DNA of 64,000 bases from Azospirillum doebereinerae (GTDB lineage: Bacteria > Pseudomonadota > Alphaproteobacteria > Azospirillales > Azospirillaceae): the NCBI RefSeq assembly GCF_003989665.1, contig NZ_RZIJ01000004.1, forward strand, positions 124,001 to 188,000, read 5' to 3'. Each line of letters begins with the position of its first letter. Position 1 is the stretch's first letter. The translations under genes and the position numbers were made by a program. Below are positions 55,055 to 64,000 of the stretch, piece after piece. Below the pieces are notes generated by a model that was not told the origin of the DNA, did no database searches, and saw nothing but the letters and a program-made list of their open reading frames with translations.

Positions 55055-55711
55055 ATGAACAACCCGTCTCCGCTCGACTTCGTCCGCGACAACACGACGC
55101 TGGCAACACCCCCTCTGCTGCCCGAGATCCAGCTTCATCTTGCCACCGAAGTCACTCCGCTGTGGGAAGCCACCGAGGAGACCTTGGCCGAGAAAAATCT
55201 CCCACCTCCGTACTGGGCCTTTGCCTGGCCGGGGGGGCAGGCGGTCGCCCGGCTGATGCTCGACCGGCCCGATCTGGTGGCCGGCAAGTCGGTGCTGGAT
55301 TTCGCCGCCGGCACCGGAGTCGTGGCGGTCGCGGCGATGATGGCGGGGGCGGCGCGCGTGCAGGCCTGCGACATCGACCGCTTCTCGCTGGCCGCCATCG
55401 CCTTGAACGCAAAGGCCAACGGGGTGGAGGTGAAGGCGGTCAGCGTCGATCTGGTCGGGCGCGAGCTGCCGGGCATCGACGTGGTGCTGGCAGGCGACGT
55501 CTGCTACGAGCGGCCGATGGCGGAGCGGGTGACGGCGTGGCTGCGCACCGTCGCGGCAACCGGCACTCTGGTTCTGCTGGGCGACCCCGGCCGCGCCTAT
55601 GTGCCCGCCCACGGGCTGGAGAAGGTCGCGACCTACACCGTCCCGACCTCGCTGGAACTCGAGGACCGCACGACCCGTGAAACGACGATCTGGCGCCTGC
55701 TGGCGGAGTGA
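55055..55711 (+). CDS. PrmA/ETF-beta-methyltransferase-like SAM methyltransferase
   Basis: 218 residues. PPYWAFAWPGGQAVARLMLD, motif I VLDFAAGTGVVAVAAMMAG, ACDIDRFSLAAIALNAKANG and VVLAGDVCYERPM are those of the small PrmA-related family that includes the lysine methyltransferase of ETF beta. The substrate cannot be proven; FixA in this window and the housekeeping ETF beta are possible targets only by analogy. Confidence 0.82.
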   Translation: MNNPSPLDFVRDNTTLATPPLLPEIQLHLATEVTPLWEATEETLAEKNLPPPYWAFAWPGGQAVARLMLDRPDLVAGKSVLDFAAGTGVVAVAAMMAGAARVQACDIDRFSLAAIALNAKANGVEVKAVSVDLVGRELPGIDVVLAGDVCYERPMAERVTAWLRTVAATGTLVLLGDPGRAYVPAHGLEKVATYTVPTSLELEDRTTRETTIWRLLAE

Positions 55712-55731
55712 GGGGTCGGGAACAAGGTATG

Positions 55732-55884
55732 TTTTACACGGATGAACACGGATTTCGCAGAGACACGGCGCATTCGGTCCCCGAAACCGACCGTACTTTG
55801 AGCGTCCAGGAAAACGTCTTGGAACCGATATCTTTTTTATCCGTGTTCATCCGTGTCTTGATCCATGTTCCTCCGTGTAAAAAT
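55732..55884. repeat. ACACGGATGAACACGGAT-type inverted repeat
   Basis: The left arm TTTTACACGGATGAACACGG, running to 55753, is matched by its complement ATCCGTGTTCATCCGTGT at 55839-55856. A second partial right arm, CTCCGTGTAAAA, lies at 55871-55882. Similar palindromes built on ACACGGATGAACACGGAT are known to me from distant bacteria. Sequence composition is far less GC-rich than the surroundings. It lies between the methyltransferase and ubiD. Confidence 0.8.
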
Positions 55885-55961
55885 CCTCCTCCCCTCTTGA
55901 CGCCTTTCATGCCGCGCGGAACCTTACGCGCCCTCGCAGAGTTCTGACGGAAGCCCATCCC

Positions 55962-57473
55962 ATGCCTTACACCTCGTTGCGCGACTTCATCGACCGGCTG
56001 GAGAAGGCGGGGCGGCTGGTGGTGGTGAAGGAGCCGGTCTCCGCCATGCTGGAGATCACCGAGATCCAGACCCGCCTGCTGGCTGAGGGCGGCCCGGCTG
56101 TGCTGTTCGAGAACGTGATCAAGGCCGACGGCACGCGCTCGGAGATGCCGGTGCTGGTCAACCTGTTCGGCACGGTGGAGCGGGTCGCCTGGGGCATGGA
56201 CCGCGAGCCGCACCAGCTCCGCGCGGTCGGCGAGACGCTGGCCTTCCTCAAGCAGCCCGAGCCCCCCGGCGGCTTCCGCGAGGCGCTGGAACTGATCCCG
56301 CTCGCCAAAACAGTGATGTCGATGAAGCCGAAGACCGTCGGCTCCGCTCCCTGCCAGGAGGTCGTGCTGACCGGCGACCAGATCGACCTCGGCCGCCTGC
56401 CGGTGCAGGGCTGCTGGCCGGGCGAGCCGGCGCCGCTCATCACTTGGCCGCTGGTGGTGACCAAGGGGCCGACCGGAAAGCGTGAGGACGACTTCAACCT
56501 CGGCATCTACCGCATGCAGGTGCTGGGGAAGAACAAGACGATCATGCGCTGGCTGAAGCACCGCGGCGGCGCCCAACACCATCACCGCTGGCAGGCCAGT
56601 GGAAAGCGCGATCCGCTGCCCTGCGCCGTGGTGCTCGGCGCCGACCCCGGCACCATCCTCGCCGCCGTGACGCCGGTGCCCGAGACGCTGTCGGAATACC
56701 AGTTCGCCGGGCTGCTGCGCGGCAAGAAGGTCGAGCTGGTCGACTGCAAGACCGTGCCGCTGAAGGTCCCGGCCCAGGCCGAGATCGTGCTGGAAGGCCA
56801 TGTCAGTCTGGACGAATACGCCGACGAGGGGCCCTACGGCGACCACACCGGCTACTACAACTCGGTCGAGTCCTTCCCGGTCTTCACGATCACCGCGATG
56901 ACCATGCGGCGCAACCCGATCTACCTGTCCACCTTCACCGGCCGACCGCCCGACGAGCCCTCGGTGCTGGGCGAGGCGCTGAACGAGGTGTTCATCCCGC
57001 TGCTGGTCCAGCAATTCCCCGAGATCGTCGATTTTTGGCTCCCGCCGGAGGGCTGTTCCTACCGGATCGCGGTGGTCAGCATGAAGAAGGCCTATCCGGG
57101 CCACGCCAAGCGCGTGATGATGGGCGTCTGGTCCTTCCTGCGCCAGTTCATGTACACGAAATGGGTGATCGTCGTGGACGACGACATCGACGCGCGCAAC
57201 TGGAAGGACGTGATGTGGGCGATGTCGACCCGCATGGACCCGGCGCGCGACATCACGGTGATCGAGGGAACGCCCATCGACTACCTCGACTTCGCCAGCC
57301 CCGAATCGGGGCTGGGCGGCAAGGTCGGGCTGGACGCCACCAACAAATGGCCGCCCGAGACTAAGCGCGAATGGGGTCAGAAGATCGCTATGGACCAAGA
57401 CACGGTTAATCAGGTCAGCCGCAAATGGGACCTCTACGGCCTGCCCGGCAGCGGCAAGCCGATCTGGAAGTGA
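55962..57473 (+). CDS. ubiD: UbiD-family prenylated-FMN decarboxylase
   Basis: 503 residues. [20 protein letters not shown] start, the prFMN/Mn region [20 protein letters not shown], and [20 protein letters not shown] with the catalytic Glu are typical. It decarboxylates 3-polyprenyl-4-hydroxybenzoate in ubiquinone synthesis and needs UbiX for its cofactor. The late block [19 protein letters not shown] is also conserved. Confidence 0.96.
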   Translation: MPYTSLRDFIDRLEKAGRLVVVKEPVSAMLEITEIQTRLLAEGGPAVLFENVIKADGTRSEMPVLVNLFGTVERVAWGMDREPHQLRAVGETLAFLKQPEPPGGFREALELIPLAKTVMSMKPKTVGSAPCQEVVLTGDQIDLGRLPVQGCWPGEPAPLITWPLVVTKGPTGKREDDFNLGIYRMQVLGKNKTIMRWLKHRGGAQHHHRWQASGKRDPLPCAVVLGADPGTILAAVTPVPETLSEYQFAGLLRGKKVELVDCKTVPLKVPAQAEIVLEGHVSLDEYADEGPYGDHTGYYNSVESFPVFTITAMTMRRNPIYLSTFTGRPPDEPSVLGEALNEVFIPLLVQQFPEIVDFWLPPEGCSYRIAVVSMKKAYPGHAKRVMMGVWSFLRQFMYTKWVIVVDDDIDARNWKDVMWAMSTRMDPARDITVIEGTPIDYLDFASPESGLGGKVGLDATNKWPPETKREWGQKIAMDQDTVNQVSRKWDLYGLPGSGKPIWK

Positions 57474-57615
57474 CCGGCTATCAATTGGTCATCGTTGCTT
57501 TTATAGGGACAATCCATCGCAAAAACGTTGGATTATCGTTTTGACAGAAACGCGTAATCTCCTCTTCAGACGAACCGCCCACCACCGGGCCTCACCCGAA
57601 GAGGAGATCACGATC

Positions 57616-58080
57616 ATGACCAACACCACCGCCAGCACTGGCATCGACGCCCGCACCGCCCCCTACGCCGCCTTGATCCTGCGCGTCGGCCTCGGCCTTC
57701 TGTTCCTGGCCCACGGCCTCGTGCTGAAGGTGATGACCTTCGGGATCGCCGGCACGGTCGGCTTCTTCGAGAGCCTCGGCTACCCCGGCGTCTTCGCCTA
57801 TCTGGTCATCCTCGGGGAGATCGGCGGCGGGCTGCTGCTGATCGCCGGCGTGTACACCCGATGGATCGCGCTGGCCCTGCTGCCGATCATGATCGGCGCC
57901 ACCCTCCAGCACGTCGGCAACGGCTGGGTGTTCAACGCGCCGAACGGCGGTTGGGAGTTCCCGGCCTTCTGGACCGCGCTGCTGGCGGTGCAGGCCCTGC
58001 TGGGCGACGGCGCTTTCGCGGTGAAGGTCCCGGCCCTGAACGCCCCGGTCACCGCCGCCCGCCGGCCGGAAATCGCCTGA
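57616..58080 (+). CDS. DoxX-family membrane protein
   Basis: 154 residues with four membrane helices: ALILRVGLGLLFLAHGLVLK, the segment FAYLVILGEIGGGLLLIAGV, WIALALLPIMIGATLQHVG, and WTALLAVQALLGDGAFAV. DoxX proteins are small inner-membrane proteins linked to redox stress or quinone pools; a precise role is not known. GAGGAG precedes the ATG by 9 nt. An upstream open frame from 57541 is less likely. Confidence 0.9.
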   Translation: MTNTTASTGIDARTAPYAALILRVGLGLLFLAHGLVLKVMTFGIAGTVGFFESLGYPGVFAYLVILGEIGGGLLLIAGVYTRWIALALLPIMIGATLQHVGNGWVFNAPNGGWEFPAFWTALLAVQALLGDGAFAVKVPALNAPVTAARRPEIA

Positions 58081-58212
58081 CCCACCGCCACGCAGGACGG
58101 CGCACAAAGCGGTCTGCGGCGGCACGGGACGGGGGAGGGACAAAATGCCCCTTCCCCGTTTCGTGCCGCCGCCCCATTTGCTAGACAAGTCGGAGACCAA
58201 CCGGAGACGCTG

Positions 58213-59568
58213 ATGCCCGCCCCGCAGAACGACCAGCCCGATGTCCTCAACCTGCTGGACGACCTGATCGCCAAGGCTCGCAAGGCCGGGGCCGATGCCG
58301 CCGACGCGGTACTGTTCGACAGCGCGTCCGTGTCGCTCAGCCAGCGCCTGGGCAACCCGGAGAAGCTGGAGCGGTCGGAATCGGGCGATCTCGGCCTGCG
58401 GGTCTTCATCGGCAAGCGCCAGGCCATCGTCTCCTCCACCGACCGCAGCGCCGAGGCGCTGGCCGCCCTGGTGGAGCGTGCGGTCGCCATGGCGCGCGTC
58501 GTGCCGGAGGATCCCTTCACCGGGCTGGCCGACCCCGAGCAGCTCGCGCGCAGCCTGCCCGCGCTCGACATCCTCGATCCCGAGGAGCCCGCCACCGACG
58601 TCCTGATCGAGCGAGCCCGCCGGGCGGAAGAGGCGGCACTGGCGGTGGCCGGGGTCACCAACTCCGAAGGCGCCGATTCGGGCTGGAGCCGCTCCACCAT
58701 CGCCATCGCGGCGTCCAACGGCTTCGCCGGCAGCTACGGCGTGTCGCGGCAGTCGCTGTCCGCCTCGGTGCTGGCCGGCACGGGCACCGGCATGGAGCGT
58801 GACTACGACTACGACAGCAAGGTCTACGGCAGCGACCTGCGCGACGCCGCCGAGATCGGGCGCGAGGCCGGCGAACGCGCGGTGCGCCGCCTGAACCCGC
58901 GCCGGATGAAGGGCTGCAAGGTGCCGGTGGTGTTCGACCCGCGCGTGTCGCGCGGTCTGCTCGGCCATCTGACCGGGGCGATCAGCGGCCCCGGCATCGC
59001 GCGCGGCACCAGCTTTCTCAAGGACAAGATGGGCGAGCGCATCTTCGCCGACTCCGTCACCATCGTCGACGATCCGCACGTGAAGCGCGGCCTGCGCTCC
59101 CGCCCCTTCGACGCCGAGGGGGTGGAGGTCACCCGCCGCACCCTGATCGAGGACGGCCGGCTGACGACCTGGCTGCTCGACCTGCGCTCGGCCCGGCAGC
59201 TCGGGCTGACGACGACCGGCCACGCGGCGCGCGGCACGTCCGGCCCTCCCGGCCCGGCGCCGGCCAACGTCTACATGGCGGCGGGCAAGCGCAGCCGCGC
59301 CGACATCCTGGCCGAGATCAAGGACGGCTTCTACGTGACCGACCTGATGGGCATGGGCGTCAACGGCGTGACCGGCGACTACAGCCGGGGGGCCGGCGGC
59401 TTCTGGATCGAGAACGGGGAGATCACCTTCCCGGTCAACGAGATGACCATCGCCGGCAACCTCAAGGAGATGTTCCTGAACATGGAGCCGGCCGACGACC
59501 TGGAGCTGCGCTTCGGCATGGACGCCCCGACCGTGCGCATCGACGGGATGACCATCGCCGGACTGTGA
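58213..59568 (+). CDS. pmbA: TldD/PmbA-family metalloprotease subunit PmbA
   Basis: 451 residues. VSLSQRLGNPEKLERSESGD, GVSRQSLSASVLAG and FYVTDLMGMGVNGVTGDYSRG are PmbA (TldE) blocks. It lacks the HExxxH of TldD, as expected for the partner subunit. The TldD/PmbA complex degrades and matures peptides in the cytoplasm. tldD itself is not in the window. Confidence 0.94.
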   Translation: MPAPQNDQPDVLNLLDDLIAKARKAGADAADAVLFDSASVSLSQRLGNPEKLERSESGDLGLRVFIGKRQAIVSSTDRSAEALAALVERAVAMARVVPEDPFTGLADPEQLARSLPALDILDPEEPATDVLIERARRAEEAALAVAGVTNSEGADSGWSRSTIAIAASNGFAGSYGVSRQSLSASVLAGTGTGMERDYDYDSKVYGSDLRDAAEIGREAGERAVRRLNPRRMKGCKVPVVFDPRVSRGLLGHLTGAISGPGIARGTSFLKDKMGERIFADSVTIVDDPHVKRGLRSRPFDAEGVEVTRRTLIEDGRLTTWLLDLRSARQLGLTTTGHAARGTSGPPGPAPANVYMAAGKRSRADILAEIKDGFYVTDLMGMGVNGVTGDYSRGAGGFWIENGEITFPVNEMTIAGNLKEMFLNMEPADDLELRFGMDAPTVRIDGMTIAGL

Positions 59569-59605
59569 GGGGCTTGAACGGGCGAGGCGCCTTCGGGCGC
59601 CGCGC

Positions 59606-60556
59606 TCACCCCAGAAGAGCCGGCCCCACCAGAACCGGCAGGGTCCAGCCCGCCAGCGCGATCTCCACCGGCAGGCGCGCCACCACGTCCCCGTCGCCCT
59701 GCACCGCGTCGCCCGCCGGTCCCTCGATGACGACCCGCCGGGCCGTCACCACCCGGTAATCCGGGAAGCGCGCCAGCCGGCCGGCGGTGACTCCCCAGAC
59801 ATAGCGGAGCGCGTTCCACCGCCCGGCCCTGGGAAACAGGCAGACGTGCAGCTCCGGCTCGGTCAGCCGGGCGTCGGGGGCGCAGACGAAGCGCCCGCCG
59901 TAGAAATGCCCCTTGGCGACGATCACCGCCGCGACCTCCTCGACGGTGGTGTCGTCCAGCGTCACGCGGTAGCGGTGCCCCGGCCGCACCGCCAGTTGCA
60001 CCAGCGTTTCCGCGACGTAAGCGCCCTTGCCGATCAGGCGCTTCAGCCGGGGGTTCACGCGCTCCACCACCCGCGCGTCCAACCCGGCCCCGGCCATCAG
60101 CGAGAACACCCGCCCGTTGGCGAGCGCCGAATGGATCGCCACCGTCCGGCCGCCGGCCAGTACCCGCGCCATCCCCTCGGCGTCGCTCGGCAGCCCCAGT
60201 TCGCCCGCCAGCACGTTCGCCGTACCCATCGCGACGACGCCCAGCGGCACCGGCGTGCCGGCGGCGGCGTGGACGGCGAGCCCGTTGATCACTTCGTTGA
60301 TCGTGCCGTCGCCGCCGGCCGCGACCACGGCATCGACGCTGCCCGGCGCCACCGCGCGGGCGAAGGCCTCCGCGTCGCCCCGCCCGCCGGTCGAGCGCAC
60401 GGAGACGGCGACGCCGTGCACACTTTCCAGCCGCTCGACCACCGCGCGCAGACGCCGCGCGCGCCGGCCGCCGGCAACCGGGTTGTGGATCACCAGAAGC
60501 CGCCGGATCGCCACCGCCCCGGCCCGCTCCCCCACTCCTTCGATTGAGTCCAGCAC
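59606..60556 (-). CDS. Diacylglycerol kinase-family lipid kinase
   Basis: 316 residues starting at GTG with GGGAG 8 nt upstream. VIHNPVAGGRRA and VAAGGDGTINEVINGL are the nucleotide-binding motifs of the DAGK/sphingosine kinase catalytic domain; GTANVLAGELGLP follows. It phosphorylates a lipid or sugar-lipid, substrate unknown. It is divergent from the LpxH-like gene, across an AT-rich region. Confidence 0.9.
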   Translation of the reverse strand: MLDSIEGVGERAGAVAIRRLLVIHNPVAGGRRARRLRAVVERLESVHGVAVSVRSTGGRGDAEAFARAVAPGSVDAVVAAGGDGTINEVINGLAVHAAAGTPVPLGVVAMGTANVLAGELGLPSDAEGMARVLAGGRTVAIHSALANGRVFSLMAGAGLDARVVERVNPRLKRLIGKGAYVAETLVQLAVRPGHRYRVTLDDTTVEEVAAVIVAKGHFYGGRFVCAPDARLTEPELHVCLFPRAGRWNALRYVWGVTAGRLARFPDYRVVTARRVVIEGPAGDAVQGDGDVVARLPVEIALAGWTLPVLVGPALLG

Positions 60557-60786
60557 CGATCGACTCCCGTCCGGCGGGCTTGGCCGCCGTGTTTGTTTCA
60601 GTATAGTGACGCTTAATTTAAGAATAAATTTCAGATCAAAGACAGTTTTACTGTCTATCTCATAAAAGAATTCGCCGACAGATGCGGTTTGTTCTATTTA
60701 TTGTCAAGAAGAGAGATTGCGATTATACCCAGTCTGTCTTCAAGATCAGCTTGACGATCCTTGTCACGGCGACGATGGAGCGGATG
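60557..60786. promoter_or_regulatory. AT-rich divergent control region
   Basis: 230 bp much richer in A+T than the rest of the window. An exact inverted repeat AGACAG-TTTTA-CTGTCT lies at 60640-60656. It probably holds the promoters of the lipid kinase (minus) and the metallophosphatase (plus). No motif of a known regulator could be assigned. Confidence 0.5.
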
Positions 60787-61608
60787 ATGGACGGCGCCCA
60801 TGCGGTCAAGCGATACCGCAGCATCTGGATCTCCGACGTTCATTTAGGAACGCGCGGCTGCCAAGCCGAGCTTCTTCTCGATTTTCTCAAGCACACCGAA
60901 TCGGACCACCTGTTCCTGGTCGGCGACATCGTCGACGGCTGGCGCCTGAAGAAGAGCTGGTACTGGCCCCAGGCGCACAACGACGTGGTGCAGAAGATCC
61001 TGCGGCGCGCGCGCAAGGGCGTCGGGGTCTACTACATCCCCGGCAACCACGACGAGGCGGCGCGCGAGTACATCGGCCTGCAATTCGGCGGCGTGCAGGT
61101 GGTCGACGAGTGGATCCACACCACCGCCGACGGAAGGCGCCTGCTGATCACCCACGGCGACCGCTTCGACGCGGTGGTGCGCTACGCCAAGTGGCTGGCC
61201 CTGCTGGGGGACCAGGCCTACGTGGTCCTGCTCCAGGTCAACACGCTGTTCAACCGGGTGCGGCGGCGGCTGGGCTTCCAGTACTGGTCGCTGTCGGCCT
61301 ACCTCAAGCACAAGGCCAAGACCGCCGTCGAGTTCATCGGCAACTACGAGGCGGCTCTGGGCGAGGAGGCTCGCCGCCGCAAGGTGGACGGCGTCGTCTG
61401 CGGCCATATCCACAGCGCCGAGATGCGCGACATCGAAGGGATCCTCTATTGCAACGACGGCGACTGGGTCGAATCCTGCACCGCCTTGGTCGAGCACGAC
61501 AGCGGAGCCCTGGAGATCATCCATTGGGCGGAGGTCATGGCCCAACGCACGGCGTCCCGGACCACGGACAAGGCGACCGCCAAGACGACCGAGAAGGCGG
61601 CGGCGTGA
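60787..61608 (+). CDS. LpxH-like metallophosphatase (UDP-2,3-diacylglucosamine diphosphatase family)
   Basis: 273 residues. Metal motifs in order: ISDVHLGTRG, LVGDIVDGW, IPGNHDE, LITHGDRFD and CGHIHSAEM. The family (LpxH/YbbF-like) cleaves UDP-diacylglucosamine or related pyrophosphates at the inner membrane; this longer branch often stands beside a glycosyltransferase, as here. Several ATGs are possible (60775, 60784, 60787); the last has GGAG 6 nt upstream. A Lys/Thr-rich tail ends the protein, whose stop overlaps the next start. Confidence 0.9.
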   Translation: MDGAHAVKRYRSIWISDVHLGTRGCQAELLLDFLKHTESDHLFLVGDIVDGWRLKKSWYWPQAHNDVVQKILRRARKGVGVYYIPGNHDEAAREYIGLQFGGVQVVDEWIHTTADGRRLLITHGDRFDAVVRYAKWLALLGDQAYVVLLQVNTLFNRVRRRLGFQYWSLSAYLKHKAKTAVEFIGNYEAALGEEARRRKVDGVVCGHIHSAEMRDIEGILYCNDGDWVESCTALVEHDSGALEIIHWAEVMAQRTASRTTDKATAKTTEKAAA

Positions 61609-62624
61609 ACATCCTGATCGTCAGCGACGCGTGGCACCCACAGGTCAACGGGGTCGTCCGCACCATCGGCACCGTCCGCCGGGAACTCGAAGCGATGGGC
61701 CAGACGGTCGAGGTCATCGGCCCCGACCGCTTCCGCACCGTCGCCATGCCGAGCTACCCGGAAATCCGTCTGGCGGTCGGGGCGAGGCGGCGGCTGTGGA
61801 CGATGATCGAGGCGATGCGTCCCGACTGCATCCACATCGCCACCGAGGGGCCGTTGGGCTTCGCCGCCCGCGCCTACTGCCTGAAGCACGGCAAGCCCTT
61901 CACCACCGCCTACCACACGCGCTTTCCCGAATACCTGCGCGACCGCGCCCCGATCCCGCTGGCGCTGTCCTACGCGGTGGTCCGGCGCTTCCACAGGCCG
62001 TCCTCGGCGGTGATGGTGGCGACCCAGACCATCGAGGACGCGCTGACCGGCCGGGGCTTCGCCAACATCAAGCGCTGGACGCGCGGGGTGGACACGGCGC
62101 TGTTCCGCCCGCGCGACAAAGGTTTTCTCGATCTACCGCGCCCGGTGTCGCTCTACGTCGGGCGCGTCGCGGTGGAGAAGAACCTGGAGGAGTTCCTGAA
62201 GCTCGACCTTCCCGGCACCAAGCTGGTGGTCGGCGACGGCCCGGCCCGCGCCGAGCTTCAGCGCAAATACCCCGAGGTGCAATGGGCCGGAGCCAAGCAC
62301 GGCGAGGATCTGGCCCGCCATTACGCGGCGGCGGATGTGTTCGTCTTCCCCTCGCGCACCGACACCTTCGGCCTCGTGCTGCTGGAGGCGATGGCGTCCG
62401 GAATCCCGGTGGCCGCCTACCCGGTGCCGGGACCGCTGGACGTGGTGAACGGCTCCGGCGCCGGTTGCCTGGACGAGGATTTGAAGCGCGCGGTGGAGAC
62501 GGCGCTGACCATCCCGGCGGAGATTTGCCGGGATCACGCGCTGGGCTACTCGTGGCGGCGCTCGGCGGAGCAGTTCCTGTCCAATCTGCGGCCGTTCGGC
62601 CACGCGGAGTTGCCTCCACCCTAA
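61605..62624 (+). CDS. GT4-type glycosyltransferase
   Basis: 339 residues, GTG start in a GTGA overlap with the previous gene. MNILIVSDAWHPQVNGVVRT opening, the donor-binding stretch VSLYVGRVAVEKNLEEFLKL, and the catalytic-loop block FPSRTDTFGLVLLEAMASG are GT4 features. It probably transfers a sugar to a lipid (for instance mannose or glucose on diacylglycerol), in the pathway shared with the preceding phosphatase and the lipid kinase. Confidence 0.92.
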   Translation: MNILIVSDAWHPQVNGVVRTIGTVRRELEAMGQTVEVIGPDRFRTVAMPSYPEIRLAVGARRRLWTMIEAMRPDCIHIATEGPLGFAARAYCLKHGKPFTTAYHTRFPEYLRDRAPIPLALSYAVVRRFHRPSSAVMVATQTIEDALTGRGFANIKRWTRGVDTALFRPRDKGFLDLPRPVSLYVGRVAVEKNLEEFLKLDLPGTKLVVGDGPARAELQRKYPEVQWAGAKHGEDLARHYAAADVFVFPSRTDTFGLVLLEAMASGIPVAAYPVPGPLDVVNGSGAGCLDEDLKRAVETALTIPAEICRDHALGYSWRRSAEQFLSNLRPFGHAELPPP

Positions 62625-62659
62625 CCATCCCCCGCCCAACGGGGGGAAGGCCGGGGTGG
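62616..62659. terminator. Hairpin overlapping the glycosyltransferase stop
   Basis: CCACCCTAACCATCCCCCG pairs imperfectly with CGGGGGGAAGGCCGGGGTGG. It is rich in GC without a U-tract and resembles the end modules of the palindromic repeats. Confidence 0.45.
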
Positions 62660-62789
62660 GGTCCAGCGCGACGGAAAGGCCGTACCCGCATCCCCATCGC
62701 GCCGCCCGCGCTGCCGTGCTAAGGTGCGGCCCGTCGCGCGGCCGGGAAACCGGCGGCGCGTTTGCCGTCACGTCCCAGTTCCGAGCCGC

Positions 62790-64000
62790 ATGCTGCACAC
62801 CCTCTACCGTGGCCTGACGACCGTCGCCGGGCCGGCGGTGCGCCTCTACCTCGACCGCCGCGGCGCCGCCGGCAAGGAGGACCCAGCCCGACGGGCGGAG
62901 CGGTTCGGCGAGGCGTCGCGCGCGCGGCCCGACGGGCGGCTGGTCTGGATCCACGCGGCCAGCGTGGGCGAGGCGAACTCGGTCCTGGTCCTGGTCGGCC
63001 GGCTGCTGGCCAACGCGCCCGGCCTGACCGTGCTGATGACCACCGGCACCGTCACCTCCGCCGAGTTGATGGCCCGCCGCCTGCCAGAGGGCGCGATCCA
63101 CCAGTATGTCCCGGTCGACCTGCCGGCGGCGGTGGACCGCTTCCTCGACCATTGGCGGCCCGACGCGGTGCTGTGGACCGAATCGGAGATCTGGCCGAAC
63201 CTTCTGGCCGGCATCCGCGCCCGCGCCATCCCGGCCGCCCTGGTCAACGCCCGCATGTCGGAGCGCTCCTTCGGCCGCTGGCGCAACGCGCCGGGGCTGA
63301 TCGGCGGGCTGCTCTCCACCTTCCAGGTCACGCTGGCCCAGACGGAGGGCGACGCCGACCGCCTGCGCCGGCTGGGCGCCCCCGGAGTGGCCAGCGTCGG
63401 CAACCTGAAATTCTCCGCCGAGCCGCCGCCCGCCGCGGACGAGCCGATGGCGGCGCTGGGCGCGGCGCTCGCCGGCCGCCCGGTCTGGCTGCTCGCCAGT
63501 TCCCACCCCGGCGAGGATGAAATCGCCGCCGCCGTCCACGCGGCGCTGGCCACCGCCCTGCCCGGCCTGCTGACCGTCATCGTCCCGCGCCACGCCCACA
63601 GGGGCGAGGCCATCGCCGAGCTGATGCGCACGCGGGGCCTCGCCGTCGCCCGCCGGTCGGCCGGCGGCCTGCCGGGGCCTGGGGACGCGGTCTACGTCGC
63701 CGACACCATGGGCGAACTCGGGCTGTTCTACCGCGCCGCGCCGGTTGTGTGCATGGGGGGCTCCTTCATCCCGCATGGCGGGCAGAATCCGGTGGAGCCG
63801 GCGCAGCTCGGCTGCGCGGTGCTGTACGGCCCGCACATGTTCAATTTCGGCGAGATCACCCACATGCTGGAGGCGGCCGGCGGCGCCCTGCCCGTCGCCG
63901 ACGCCCCGGCCCTGACGACGGCCGCCCGCCGGTTGCTGACCGACGACGGCGCCCGCGCCCGCGTGGTCGCCGGGGCCGCCCGCGTGACCGAGGACAACCG
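62790..64000 (+). CDS. waaA: Kdo transferase WaaA, cut by the window end
   Basis: 403 codons visible; the 3' end lies beyond 64000. LVWIHAASVGEANSVLVLVG with the catalytic Glu, LMTTGTVTSAELMARR, AVLWTESEIWPNLL, and GGQNPVEPAQLGCAVLYGP are WaaA/KdtA motifs. It adds Kdo to lipid A at the inner membrane face. The ATG at 62790 is not preceded by a strong site. The frame is open to the window end. Confidence 0.94.
   Translation, partial: MLHTLYRGLTTVAGPAVRLYLDRRGAAGKEDPARRAERFGEASRARPDGRLVWIHAASVGEANSVLVLVGRLLANAPGLTVLMTTGTVTSAELMARRLPEGAIHQYVPVDLPAAVDRFLDHWRPDAVLWTESEIWPNLLAGIRARAIPAALVNARMSERSFGRWRNAPGLIGGLLSTFQVTLAQTEGDADRLRRLGAPGVASVGNLKFSAEPPPAADEPMAALGAALAGRPVWLLASSHPGEDEIAAAVHAALATALPGLLTVIVPRHAHRGEAIAELMRTRGLAVARRSAGGLPGPGDAVYVADTMGELGLFYRAAPVVCMGGSFIPHGGQNPVEPAQLGCAVLYGPHMFNFGEITHMLEAAGGALPVADAPALTTAARRLLTDDGARARVVAGAARVTEDN

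Overview
The window looks like the chromosomal nitrogen-fixation region of an Azospirillum-type alphaproteobacterium, close to A. brasilense. The reasons are high G+C, draT-draG divergent from nifHDK, an NifA with the oxygen-sensitive Cys-X11-Cys-X19-Cys-X4-Cys motif, and separate nifENX, nifUSV and fixABCX blocks each with a sigma-54 promoter. All assignments come from reading the sequence; no database search was run.

Layout. 1-7365 is ordinary chromosome: two tandem tRNA-Ala/tRNA-Leu pairs, a methyltransferase, a murein endopeptidase, and a TetR-HlyD-ABC exporter set whose permease is split off by a small secreted-protein gene on the other strand. 7709-18576 is a long plus-strand nif block: nifA, a nucleotide cyclase-FHA protein, then a sigma-54-driven run of nifB, fdxN, a helical-repeat protein, an LRV Fe-S protein, two nifZ, nifS-like, nifT, a small unknown, a DegT-like protein without its PLP lysine, and a SIR2-like protein. 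18852-22892 (minus) holds azoreductase, a class II amidotransferase, an ArsC-like nitrogenase-associated protein, draG and draT. 24775-28898 is nifHDK. A secreted protein gene runs the other way at 29024-29527. 29774-34094 is nifE-nifN-nifX-nafX-like-DUF683-like-fdxB. 34317-34811 (minus) is a paralog of the helical-repeat protein in the nifB block. 35121-40357 is iscA-nifU-nifS-nifV-cysE-nifW. Two unknown genes and a receiver follow, then fixXCBA on the minus strand (42171-45747). From 46121 onward the genes are a hybrid kinase, an orphan BglII-type endonuclease, gshA, rsmE, ubiA, ubiD, pmbA, and lipid/LPS genes, ending in a truncated waaA.

How it works together. NifA and RpoN should switch on five promoters (nifB, nifH, nifE, iscA-nifU and fixA); each has a GG-N10-GC core and one or two TGT-N10-ACA sites. 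NifU/NifS supply Fe-S clusters, NifB/NifEN/NifX/NifV build FeMo-co, NifHDK is the enzyme, ferredoxins and FixABCX feed electrons, and DraT/DraG switch NifH off and on at Arg104. No nifQ or nifJ was seen here.

Other structure. A GC-rich palindromic repeat of about 100 bp recurs between genes seven times. Larger palindromes sit at 18599-18827 and 20467-20619, and a distinct ACACGGATGAACACGGAT element lies before ubiD. The strongest unexplained signals are the two adjacent nif-operon proteins that seem to have lost catalytic residues (16463-18576), the cyclase-FHA gene between nifA and nifB, the duplicated helical-repeat protein, and the His/Cys-rich tail of NifN.
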